64,000 nt of DNA from assembly GCA_013205085.1 (NCBI GenBank), contig JABMLH010000002.1, positions 313,425-377,424 on the forward strand. Direction: 5' to 3'. Each line of letters opens with the position of its first letter. The first letter of the stretch is position 1. The notes below the pieces were generated by a model, which made no database searches, was not told the origin of the DNA, and saw only the letters and a list, made by a program, of their open reading frames with translations. Both the position numbers and the translations under genes were made by a program. This DNA comes from Microbacteriaceae bacterium VKM Ac-2854. Lineage in GTDB: Bacteria > Actinomycetota > Actinomycetes > Actinomycetales > Microbacteriaceae. This document shows, piece by piece, positions 1 through 7,751 of the stretch.

Positions 1-201
<201 letters not shown>

Positions 202-218
202 CCCACCCGCCGGGTACT

Positions 219-344
219 CCGCGAAATTTCGCGAGATTCGGTGCTGCGGACGAGGTGCCACGCCGCGGCGGCGCACCTCGTCCGCAGCGCGGCATCTCGC
301 CCGCGGGCCCGTGCCGTAACAGCGAATCTCGCGAAATTTCGCGG
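219..344. repeat. Nested palindromic repeat, family A copy 1
   Basis: The outer arms 219-240 and 323-344 are perfect 22-base reverse complements containing CGCGAAATTTCGCG. Inside them a second perfect pair, 243-258 and 273-288, encloses a 14-base GC-rich loop. The right outer arm and the GC-rich core recur at 49562-49641. It lies between two convergent genes, so it could end transcription from both sides, but it has no U-tract and is far larger than a normal terminator. Confidence 0.9.
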
Positions 345-369
345 AGTTCGCGGAGTTCGCGGAGTTCGC
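343..369. repeat. Three direct repeats of GGAGTTCGC
   Basis: Three exact 9-base units start at 343, 352 and 361, directly after the right arm of the family A palindrome and just before the stop codon of the following minus-strand gene. They may be slippage products. Confidence 0.85.
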
Positions 370-377
370 GGAGGAGC

Positions 378-1439
378 TCAGCGCCGCTCGGATCCGCGCC
401 GGGTCGCGTCCTGGACCTCGCCGACGAGCTCCTCGATGATGTCCTCCAGGAAGAGCACGCCGGTCGCCTCGCCCGCCTCGTCGAACGCGCGGGCCAGGTG
501 CGCGCCGGAGCGGCGCATGATCGCCAGAGCGTCTTCCAGATCCGTTAGCTCGTAGATCGACGCGAGCTGACGGATCCGCTTGGCCGGGATCGGCCGGGTG
601 AACTTGTCGCCCTCGATGTCGCCGTCGAGGTCGAGCACGTCCTTCAGGTGCACGTAGCCGTCGGGCAGGCCGTTCTCGCCGCGCACCACGTAGCGCGAGA
701 AGCCGTGCTTGGCGACCGCCTTCTCCACATCCTTCGGGGTCGCGCCGAAGGGCAGGCTGACGATGCCGTCCAGCGGCAGCGCCACATCCCGCACCTTCTT
801 CTCGGTGAACTCGAACGCCGCGAGCAGTGTGCCCGTCGAGTCCTGCAGCGTGCCCTCGCGTTTGGACTGGTCGACGATCGTCGCCACCTCCTCCAGCGTG
901 AACGTGCTGTTCGCCTCGTCCTTCGGCTCCACCTTGAACAGGCGCAGCACCGAGTTCGACACCGCGTTCAGCGCCACGATGATCGGGCGGAACACCCGGG
1001 CGATCAGCACGAGCGGAGGGGCCAGCAGCAGCACCGCGCGATCCGGCATCGAGAACGAGATGTTCTTCGGCACCATCTCGCCGAACACCACGTGCAGGAA
1101 CGACACCAGCAGCAGGGTGATGATGAACGCGACGACCCCGGACGCCTCCTCCGGCATCCCGGTGAGGTGCAGCGGACCCTCCAACAGGTGATGGATGGCC
1201 GGCTCGCTGACGTTCAGGATCAGCAGCGAGCAGACGGTGATGCCCAGCTGCGTGGTCGCCAGCATCAGCGTCGCGTGTTCCATCGCGGCGAGCGCCGTGA
1301 TCGCGCTGCGTCTGCCGCTCTCGGCGAGGGGTTCGATCTGCGAGCGCCGAGCGGAGATCACCGCGAATTCGGCGCCGACGAAGAAGGCGTTCGCGGCCAG
1401 CAGCACGAACAGCCAGGCGATTCCGGCCCAGTCGCTCAT
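378..1439 (-). CDS. CNNM/CorC-family membrane protein (DUF21 plus CBS pair, no CorC_HlyC domain)
   Basis: 353 residues. The N-terminal half holds the CNNM (DUF21) transmembrane domain with hydrophobic segments near residues 5-25, 60-80, 95-120 and 125-150 and the family segment FGEMVPKNISF. A CBS-domain pair follows. The protein ends just after LEDIIEELVGEV, so it lacks the C-terminal CorC_HlyC domain found in its neighbour. Related proteins are proposed to take part in Mg2+/Co2+ transport or its regulation, often under the old name hemolysin. The ATG overlaps the stop of the upstream gene by four bases, so the two are co-translated and may form a heterodimer. Confidence 0.85.
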   Translation of the reverse strand: MSDWAGIAWLFVLLAANAFFVGAEFAVISARRSQIEPLAESGRRSAITALAAMEHATLMLATTQLGITVCSLLILNVSEPAIHHLLEGPLHLTGMPEEASGVVAFIITLLLVSFLHVVFGEMVPKNISFSMPDRAVLLLAPPLVLIARVFRPIIVALNAVSNSVLRLFKVEPKDEANSTFTLEEVATIVDQSKREGTLQDSTGTLLAAFEFTEKKVRDVALPLDGIVSLPFGATPKDVEKAVAKHGFSRYVVRGENGLPDGYVHLKDVLDLDGDIEGDKFTRPIPAKRIRQLASIYELTDLEDALAIMRRSGAHLARAFDEAGEATGVLFLEDIIEELVGEVQDATRRGSERR

Positions 1440-2773
1440 TCGGCGGCCTCCGTCTCGGTCTCGTCCGGTTCGGGGGTCGGGGTGTAGCGGATGCGGTCGA
1501 TGCGACGCCCGTCCAGCCGCTCGACGCGGAAGACGCCGCCGTTGAACGGCACCTCGTCACCCACGAGCGGCAACCGGCCCAACTCGCTCATCACGAAGCC
1601 TGCGATGGTCTCGTACGGGCCGTCCTCCGGCACGTGCACGCCGACCCGGTCGCGCAGCTCATCCGGCCGCAGCATGCCGGGGAAGATCGTCGACTCGGGC
1701 AGCACCACGACGTCGGCGCGGGTGCGGTCGTGCTCGTCGGCGACCTCGCCCACGAGTTCCTCCACCAGATCCTCCAGCGTGGCGACGCCGGCGGTTCCGC
1801 CGTACTCGTCCACCACGATGGCCATCTGGAAGCCGCGACCGCGCAGCTCGGTGAGCAGCAGGTCCAGCTTCATCGTCTCCGGCACCCGCAGCGGCTCCGA
1901 GCGCAGGGCCGTGACCGGCACATCCGTCCGTTTGCCGCGCGGCACGGCGACCGCCTGTTTCACGTGCACGACTCCGACGATGTCGTCGATGTCGTCGTCC
2001 GTGATCGGGAAGCGGGAGAAGCCCGTGGTGCGGGCCAGTTCCAGCACGTCCTGCGCGCTGTTCGTGCGCTCCAGCGTCGAGAGGCGCAGTCGCGGAGTCA
2101 TCACGTCGCCCGCGGTCAGCTCGGAGAACACCAGGGTGCGTCCGAGCAGGTTCGCGGTGTCGGCCTCCAGCAGCCCGGCGCTGGCGGAGTGGCGCACCAG
2201 GCTGGAGAGTTCCTCCGCGCTGCGGGCGCCCGAGAGCTCCTCCTTCGGCTCGATGCCGACCAGGCGGAGCACGGCGTTCGCGCTGCCGTTGAGCAGGGCG
2301 ACCGCGGGGCGGAACACGGTGGTGAACGCCGTCTGCACCGGGATCACCAGTTTGGCGGTGGCGCGCGGCAGGGCGAGCGCGAAGTTCTTCGGCACCAGCT
2401 CGCCGAGGATCATCGACAGCAGCGTTGCGATCACGATCGCGACCACGGTCATCACCGGATCGAGGATGTCCTCCGGCAGGCCGAGCGCGACGAACGGCTG
2501 CTCCAGCAGCGCCGACAGCGCCGGCTCCATCGTGTAACCGGTGAGCAGCGTGGTCAGCGTGATGCCGAGCTGCGCGCTGGAGAGGTGGGTGGAGGTGACT
2601 TTGAGCGCCGCGATGGTCATCGTCAGGCGGCTCTCACCGCGATCACGGCGGGCCTCGAGATCGGCGCGGTCGAGGTTCACCAGGGCGAACTCGCTCGCGA
2701 CGAAGATGCCGGTTCCGAGCGTCAGCAACAGGCCGACGCCGAGCATGAGCCACTCAAATCCCACGGGGCGCAC
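1436..2773 (-). CDS. CNNM/CorC-family transporter with DUF21, CBS pair and CorC_HlyC domain
   Basis: 445 residues with the full family layout: a four-segment CNNM domain (about residues 5-190, with LGELVPKNFAL), two CBS domains (about 210-335, including VVDEYGGTAGV and TLEDLVEELVGEV) and a CorC_HlyC domain (about 350-435). It is probably a membrane divalent-cation (Mg2+/Co2+) transporter or regulator. The start given is GTG at 2773; a GTG three codons later is equally possible and has a G-run at a better ribosome-binding distance. It is the first gene of a two-gene operon. Confidence 0.85.
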   Translation of the reverse strand: MRPVGFEWLMLGVGLLLTLGTGIFVASEFALVNLDRADLEARRDRGESRLTMTIAALKVTSTHLSSAQLGITLTTLLTGYTMEPALSALLEQPFVALGLPEDILDPVMTVVAIVIATLLSMILGELVPKNFALALPRATAKLVIPVQTAFTTVFRPAVALLNGSANAVLRLVGIEPKEELSGARSAEELSSLVRHSASAGLLEADTANLLGRTLVFSELTAGDVMTPRLRLSTLERTNSAQDVLELARTTGFSRFPITDDDIDDIVGVVHVKQAVAVPRGKRTDVPVTALRSEPLRVPETMKLDLLLTELRGRGFQMAIVVDEYGGTAGVATLEDLVEELVGEVADEHDRTRADVVVLPESTIFPGMLRPDELRDRVGVHVPEDGPYETIAGFVMSELGRLPLVGDEVPFNGGVFRVERLDGRRIDRIRYTPTPEPDETETEAAE

Positions 2774-3134
2774 CCCCGGCGTGGTGCCCGCGCTCTGCCG
2801 GAAGCACTGGCGAGCTCATGGGACGAGGCGTATGCGCAGAGGGAGGGTCATCCATTGTGCGGGTGAGTCTACCGGACGGGTCACGGCCCGGTAACGGCTG
2901 CTCGCCGGGCGCTCGACGGATCGCGAATCCGTCCCGCCGCTGTCGCATTCTGGTCGGCAGAATGCGAGCGACAGTCTCTCGCAAATGGGGTACACCACGC
3001 CCCGCCTGCCCGATCAATCCGCGAGACACAGCCCCATTCGGGGGTACAGCGCCGCCGAGCTGCCCGGATCCACGGCCGGTAACCGCCCGCCGGGGTCCTA
3101 TCGTCGCTGCGATCCGAACAACCGAATCCCCCGA
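2774..3134. other. Divergent intergenic region with a probable promoter and an inverted repeat
   Basis: This 361-base gap separates the minus-strand CNNM operon from the plus-strand Tat protein. No convincing gene is visible. TATCGT at 3099-3104 is a plausible -10 box for the rightward gene. CCATTCGGGGG at 3034-3044 has a perfect 11-base inverted partner at 3128-3138 that overlaps the first ATG of the Tat protein; it may be an operator or an mRNA stem that covers the start. Confidence 0.5.
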
Positions 3135-3863
3135 ATGGACTCCATGAACAAGCCCACGAACTCCGGCCCCGGCCGCCGCACCGTCCTGACCGGAGCCGCC
3201 TGGACCGCGCCCGTCCTCGCCGCGACCTTCGCCGCTCCTCTTGCCGCCGCGGGCGTCGGCGTTCCCGATCGCGTGCTGGCGTTGACTCCATTCGTCGCCG
3301 TGCCGACCGCGGGGTCCGCGCCGTGGGACGCCACCTACCTCGGCCGTGGTCGCGACGACGTCCCCTAAGAGACCGTCCCGGTGAAGCTCTCAGTCACCAA
3401 TGTCGGCGACCCGCTCCTGGCGGGAGAGCTGTACGTGAAGGGCGTCGTCACCACCGCGGCGCGGCGGCAGGACCTCGCGAACCTGTTCAGCCTGGCCGGC
3501 TCGGACAACAACGGCTGGACCTCCATCGGCGTTGGCACGCCGCAGCAGGCCAACGGTGCCACCGACGGCGCGTACCCGATCTGGTTCCGCTGGAACGCCC
3601 CGCTGCCGTCAGGAGCCAGCACCTCCCCGGTCGACTTCTCCGTGCTCAGCACGGGGGTGGGCGCCGGCCGGTTCTTCGATGCAGCAGGAGCACTGCTGAT
3701 CCCGAAGCAGGTGCTCTGGGCGCGGGGCTACGTGAATCCCGTCCTCACACCGATCCCCGCTCAGGGCACGCCTGTCGTCGCGGAGTTCGAATCGTCGTAC
3801 TCGAACAACCCGCTGACCGGCTTCGTGGAGAGCTGGTATGTGGAGCCGGTCGCGGCGGACTGA
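3135..3863 (+). pseudogene. Tat-exported protein interrupted by an in-frame TAA
   Basis: A twin-arginine signal is clear: GRRTVLTGAAW followed by a hydrophobic stretch and an Ala-rich end, starting from ATG 3135 or 3144. The frame runs to TAA at 3366-3368 and resumes in the same frame to TGA at 3861-3863. The downstream half (VKLSVTNVGD, then about 155 residues rich in Gly, Ser and Pro with predicted beta character) looks like the mature exported domain. One C-to-T change (CAA to TAA) would explain the break. Codon use is the same on both sides, so the lesion is recent or a sequencing error. The family was not recognised. If the stop is real, only a secreted fragment of about 77 residues is made, unless translation restarts at the GTG at 3381. 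Confidence 0.75.
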
Positions 3864-3874
3864 GATGATCACGG

Positions 3875-3907
3875 GGACGCGCCGCCTGCAGTCGCGGTGG
3901 CGCGTCC
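3875..3907 (+). terminator. Hairpin after the Tat protein gene
   Basis: The arms 3875-3883 and 3899-3907 form a perfect 9-bp GC stem with a 15-base loop, 12 bases after the stop codon. There is no clear U-tract, so termination is only probable. Confidence 0.45.
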
Positions 3908-3937
3908 GCGAGTGCATCAGAACGAGGAGTACACCGG

Positions 3938-4858
3938 ATGATCGTCAGCTGGTTTGCCGACAGCGTCGAGGCCATCCGCGAACTCACCAGCGCCGATGAT
4001 CGCTTCGTCCTCGACAGCGTCTCCGGACCTAGTGTGCAGATGCAAGGCCGAGGCACCAGTGTCGGATCCGTCGGTGTCTCGATCGGGCGGCAGACCCCGA
4101 TGCGCTTTCGCGGCGGTGCAGCCGATCACACCAGGCAGGGCGCGCTGTTCACGCTCCCGATCAGCGGCGTACACGAGGTCGCCTTCGGGCGGGAGCAGCG
4201 CATCGTGGGTCCCGGCGGCGCGATGTTCTCGCCCAGCGGTGGCGACCCGATCGATCTGAACACGAACGAAACGGTGACCTTCATCCGACTCGCCTTCGAC
4301 GACGAGGCGCTCGATCGACCGAGGGTTCGCGACTTCGCGCCCGTGATGATCTCGCGATCCGGGTTAGCGGCCCCACTGCGCTCTTTCGTCGCCGCCTTCC
4401 TTCGTGATGGTGTCGCGCCGACGGCGAGCGAGGTCGCGGTTGCCGAGAACGTGGTTCGCCAGCTCGTCAGCGCCGTTCTGATGGACGCTGCCGGGCTGCG
4501 AACCGACTCCGAGACGGTGGGACTCGCTCTGGCGGTACGGGCGGACACGGTGATCGAGCGACGGTGGTCCGAACCGTCCACGACGCCGGCCACGATAGCC
4601 GCTGAACTCGGCGTGAGTGTGCGCCATCTGCAGCGGGCGTTCGCGCTGCGCGGCGGAGAAGGGGTCGCCGAGACGATCAGACACCGTCGCGCTCGCACGG
4701 CACGCGAGTTGCTCGATGGTGCTTTCCGATCGAGGCGCCTGACCGAGGTCGCGGTGGCGAGCGGATTCCGTTCAGAGCGCGAACTCCGCGCCGCCTTCGT
4801 TGCGGCTCACGGCCTGAATCCCAGCGAGTACCGCGAATCTCGTGGGGAACATTCCTGA
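3938..4858 (+). CDS. AraC-family transcriptional regulator
   Basis: 306 residues. Residues 1 to about 185 resemble the AraC-binding-like cupin sensor domain. The C-terminal 100 residues carry the double helix-turn-helix of AraC/XylS proteins: ATIAAELGVSVRHLQRAF is the first reader helix region and LTEVAVASGFRSERELRAAF with LNPSEYRE the second and the family signature. It binds DNA in the cytoplasm and probably activates transcription in response to an unknown ligand. GAGGAG lies about eight bases before the ATG. The gene follows the broken Tat-protein gene by 74 bases, so the latter may be part of its regulon. Confidence 0.88.
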   Translation: MIVSWFADSVEAIRELTSADDRFVLDSVSGPSVQMQGRGTSVGSVGVSIGRQTPMRFRGGAADHTRQGALFTLPISGVHEVAFGREQRIVGPGGAMFSPSGGDPIDLNTNETVTFIRLAFDDEALDRPRVRDFAPVMISRSGLAAPLRSFVAAFLRDGVAPTASEVAVAENVVRQLVSAVLMDAAGLRTDSETVGLALAVRADTVIERRWSEPSTTPATIAAELGVSVRHLQRAFALRGGEGVAETIRHRRARTARELLDGAFRSRRLTEVAVASGFRSERELRAAFVAAHGLNPSEYRESRGEHS

Positions 4859-4861
4859 CCG

Positions 4862-5857
4862 CTACAGCCACGAGTTGCGTTTGAACACCCAGTAGAGCCC
4901 GTAGCCGAGCACGAACATCAGCCCCACCGCCATCGGGTAGCCGAACAGCCAGTGCAGCTCCGGCATGTGATCGAAGTTCATGCCGTAGACGCCGGCGACG
5001 AGGGTCGGCGCGAACAGGATCGCGGCCCACGAGGAGATCTTGCGCACCACGTCGTTCTGCGCGATCCCGGTCTCCGTCTGCCGCCGCGCCACCAGGGTCG
5101 AGTGCACCGTGAGCGCCTTGTCCAGGATGTGCCGCAGCGAGTCGACCTTGTCGGTGATGCGGATCACGTGGTCGATCACGTCGCGGTAGTTGCGCTGCAG
5201 TTCCACGTCGATGTTCTGCTTCGCGTCCTTCAGCGCCTCGAACATCGCCTCTAGCGGCTGCACCGAGCGCTGGAAGTGGATCACCTCGCGCGAGAGCCGG
5301 TAGATGCGCTCGGAGAGGGTGTCGTCCTCGGCGGGCCCGAAGAGTTGGTCCTCGATCTCATCGATGTCGTTCTGCACGCCGGCCACGACCGGGGCGTACT
5401 CGTCCACCACCTGGTCCAGGATCGCGTACAGCACTGCGGCCGGACCCTTCGCGAGCAGGGCGGGATCGCCCTCCATCCGCTTGCGCACCGCGGCCAAGTC
5501 GGGCGAGTCCGCGTGCCGGATGGTGACCACGAAGTCGGGGCCGACGAACACGTGCAACTCGCCGAAGATCACCGTCTCGGTCGCGTCGTTGTACTGCGCC
5601 GGTCGCAGCACCGCGAAGAGGGAGTCGCCGTATAGCTCGAGCTTGGCGCGCTGGTGGCCGCTCAGGGCGTCCTCGACCGCGAGCGGATGCAGGCCGAACT
5701 CGGCGGCGACCGCGTGCACCTCCTCGGCGTCGGGCCGGTACAAGCCGATCCACGCCATGCCCTGGCGTTCCTTCATCAGCTCGAAGGTGTCCTCGAGGCT
5801 CGCCGGGTTCTGCATCCGGTGACCGCCGACGTACACGGCGTTGTCGACGATCGTCAT
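4862..5857 (-). CDS. corA: CorA-family magnesium/cobalt transporter
   Basis: 331 residues. A long cytoplasmic N-terminal domain (about 1-265) is followed by two C-terminal transmembrane helices joined by the family signature GMNFDHMPEL; the GMN triad forms the selectivity filter of CorA channels, which work as pentamers. The protein ends KRNSW-L, keeping the basic C-terminal tail. A CAGGAT hexamer six bases before the ATG may be a weak leaderless -10 box. It is convergent with the AraC-type gene, with only three bases between their stops. Confidence 0.92.
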   Translation of the reverse strand: MTIVDNAVYVGGHRMQNPASLEDTFELMKERQGMAWIGLYRPDAEEVHAVAAEFGLHPLAVEDALSGHQRAKLELYGDSLFAVLRPAQYNDATETVIFGELHVFVGPDFVVTIRHADSPDLAAVRKRMEGDPALLAKGPAAVLYAILDQVVDEYAPVVAGVQNDIDEIEDQLFGPAEDDTLSERIYRLSREVIHFQRSVQPLEAMFEALKDAKQNIDVELQRNYRDVIDHVIRITDKVDSLRHILDKALTVHSTLVARRQTETGIAQNDVVRKISSWAAILFAPTLVAGVYGMNFDHMPELHWLFGYPMAVGLMFVLGYGLYWVFKRNSWL

Positions 5858-5904
5858 GCGCCGATCCTGTCACGGGCCGGCTGGACGTCGGTCACGGCCG
5901 TTCC

Positions 5905-6028
5905 GTGTGTGAAACGAAGGACGGGAGGAAATGGCACCTCACTCGGCGGAGTCGAGATCCGCGTGATCACGCGGATCTCAGCCGACCCGATCGAGGTGGC
6001 GAATCGTCCCGTCCTTCGTTTCGCACAC
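5905..6028. repeat. Large nested palindrome (single copy here)
   Basis: The outer arms 5905-5926 and 6007-6028 are 22-base inverted repeats with one mismatch (core GAAACGAAGGACGGGA). At the centre, 5954-5979 is a perfect 26-base palindrome containing TGATCA. CACCTC near 5935 pairs with GAGGTG near 5994. It fills the gap between corA and the stop codon of guaB1, both transcribed leftward. The build matches families A and C, but the sequence differs. Confidence 0.88.
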
Positions 6029-6030
6029 CA

Positions 6031-7470
6031 TCACCAAGAGACCGGCAGTGCCTTGCCCTCCTCGTACCCCGCGGCGGACTGCAGACCGACCAACGCGCGC
6101 TCGGAGAACTCGGCGACGCTGCGCGCGCCGGCGTAGGTGAAGGAACTCCGGATGCCGGAGGTGATCATGTCGAGCAGGTCCTCCACCGAGGGGCGCAGCG
6201 GGTCGAGGTAGATCTTCGACGAGGAGATGCCCTCGGCGAAGAGGCGCTTGCGGGCCAGCTCGTAGGGGTCGAGCCGCTCGAAGCGCTCCTGCACGGCCTT
6301 CGCCGACGCCATGCCCCAGCTCTCCTTGTAGACCCGGCCCCGCTCATCCGTGCGCAGCTGCCCCGGGGCCTCGATCGTGCCCGCGAACCAGGAGCCGATC
6401 ATCACGGAAGCGCCGCCCGCCGCGAGCGCCAGCGCCACGTCGCGCGGGTAGCGCACTCCCCCGTCCGCCCAGACGGAGGCGCCGAGCTCGCGGGCGCGCG
6501 AGGCCGTCTCGAGTACCGCCGAGAACTGCGGCCGACCGACCGCGGTCATCATCCGGGTCGTGCACATCGCCCCCGGTCCGACGCCGACCTTGAAGATGTC
6601 CGCGCCCGCCGCGACGAGGTCGTTGACGGCCGCCGCGGTGACGATGTTGCCCGCGACGATCGGCAGGCCGAGCCCAAGATCGCTGACCAGGCGCAGCGCC
6701 CGCAGCATCCCCTCCTGGTGTCCGTGCGCGGTGTCGAGCACCAGCACATCGACCCCGGCCGCGGCGAGCGCCTTCGCCTTCGCCTCCACGTCGCCGTTGA
6801 TGCCGACCGCCGCCGCCACCCGCAGCCGGCCGTGCGCATCCAGCGCCGGCTCGTAGATCGTCGAGCGCAGCGCGCTGGTGCGCGAAAGGGTGCCGATCAC
6901 CGCGCCGTGGTGCAGCACGGGCGCGAACTCCAGCTCGGCCTGCACCATCAGGTCGAACGCGGCGCGCCCTCCGGTGATGTCGTCCGCGTCGATCGCTGCG
7001 GTACCGCCGTGGATCAGGTCGCCCAGCTGCGCGTCCGGCAGGGCCGTGCCCAGGCGCGCGGCTGGGATGCAGCCGAGGTACTCGCCGTTCGCGTCGCGCA
7101 CCACGAGTCCGTGCCCCGAGACGGCCGGGACCGTCAGCAGCGCCTCGGCCACCGTCACCTCCGGGCCGAAGAACAGCGCGCTGTCGAAGGCGACGGGTTG
7201 CGCCTTCACCCAGCGGATCGCGGCGTCGAGATCCTGCAGGTGCATGTCCTGCGGCAGCACGCCGATGCCGCCGCGCCGGGCGAGCACCGCGGCCAGGCGC
7301 GGGCCGGTGACTGAGTTCATGTTGGCGGAGACGATCGGGATGGTCGCTCCCGTGCCGTCCCCCGGCGCGAGCGAGACGTCGAGCCTGCTGGTCACCGAGG
7401 ATCGACTCGGCACCAGGAAGACGTCGGAGTAGGTGAGATCGCCTGAGGGGGTTCCGCCGTAGAACTGCAT
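6031..7470 (-). CDS. guaB1: GuaB1-type GMP reductase (IMP dehydrogenase-related, with CBS domains)
   Basis: 479 residues from ATG 7470. The TIM barrel carries the catalytic-loop signature GVGPGAMCTTRMM, in which the Cys attacks the purine ring, and VWADGGVRYPRDVALAL. A CBS pair is inserted at about residues 95-210. This is the actinobacterial GuaB1 group; the mycobacterial member has been shown to be a GMP reductase (GMP to IMP, NADPH-dependent) despite annotation as IMP dehydrogenase. A GTG three codons upstream (7479) is possible, but a TAGCGT box ends 7 bases before the ATG, which favours a leaderless start at 7470. Confidence 0.88.
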   Translation of the reverse strand: MQFYGGTPSGDLTYSDVFLVPSRSSVTSRLDVSLAPGDGTGATIPIVSANMNSVTGPRLAAVLARRGGIGVLPQDMHLQDLDAAIRWVKAQPVAFDSALFFGPEVTVAEALLTVPAVSGHGLVVRDANGEYLGCIPAARLGTALPDAQLGDLIHGGTAAIDADDITGGRAAFDLMVQAELEFAPVLHHGAVIGTLSRTSALRSTIYEPALDAHGRLRVAAAVGINGDVEAKAKALAAAGVDVLVLDTAHGHQEGMLRALRLVSDLGLGLPIVAGNIVTAAAVNDLVAAGADIFKVGVGPGAMCTTRMMTAVGRPQFSAVLETASRARELGASVWADGGVRYPRDVALALAAGGASVMIGSWFAGTIEAPGQLRTDERGRVYKESWGMASAKAVQERFERLDPYELARKRLFAEGISSSKIYLDPLRPSVEDLLDMITSGIRSSFTYAGARSVAEFSERALVGLQSAAGYEEGKALPVSW

Positions 7471-7477
7471 GCTCGCC

Positions 7478-7483
7478 ACGCTA
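7478..7483 (-). promoter_or_regulatory. -10 box TAGCGT for guaB1, leaderless type
   Basis: The hexamer ends 7 bases before the ATG at 7470, leaving room only for transcription that starts at or next to the start codon. Confidence 0.5.
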
Positions 7484-7619
7484 CTCCCGGGCCGTCCGCG
7501 GCACCGGGGAATGCTCGGGTGCTCGTCCGGCGTCCGTATTCACGCCGAGGCGGACGGAACGTGACGACCCGGGCTGCTCCGGAACGCCTCCGTGGCTCGG
7601 GTCGCCGGGAGAAGCGGGC

Positions 7620-7625
7620 TAGGCT
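7620..7625 (+). promoter_or_regulatory. Candidate -10 box TAGGCT for kgd
   Basis: TAGGCT is the hexamer that recurs at the leaderless genes in this window. Here it would give a leader of about 120 bases before the GTG at 7752. No clear -35 box is visible. Confidence 0.35.
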
Positions 7626-7751
7626 CTATACCCGGGACGAGACCCTGGTGACGATGCCTGAAACTCACCGATTGAGCGATGGTGCCGAGGGATGCGACGG
7701 GGCTCGCCCCACGATCGAGGACGAATCAACGCAGAGAGTGGGCGATCGGCT

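Noticed and set aside
3366-3368. Recoded stop (selenocysteine or pyrrolysine) in the Tat protein
   Set aside because: The codon is TAA, which is used for neither; no SECIS-like structure was seen. A point mutation or sequencing error is simpler.
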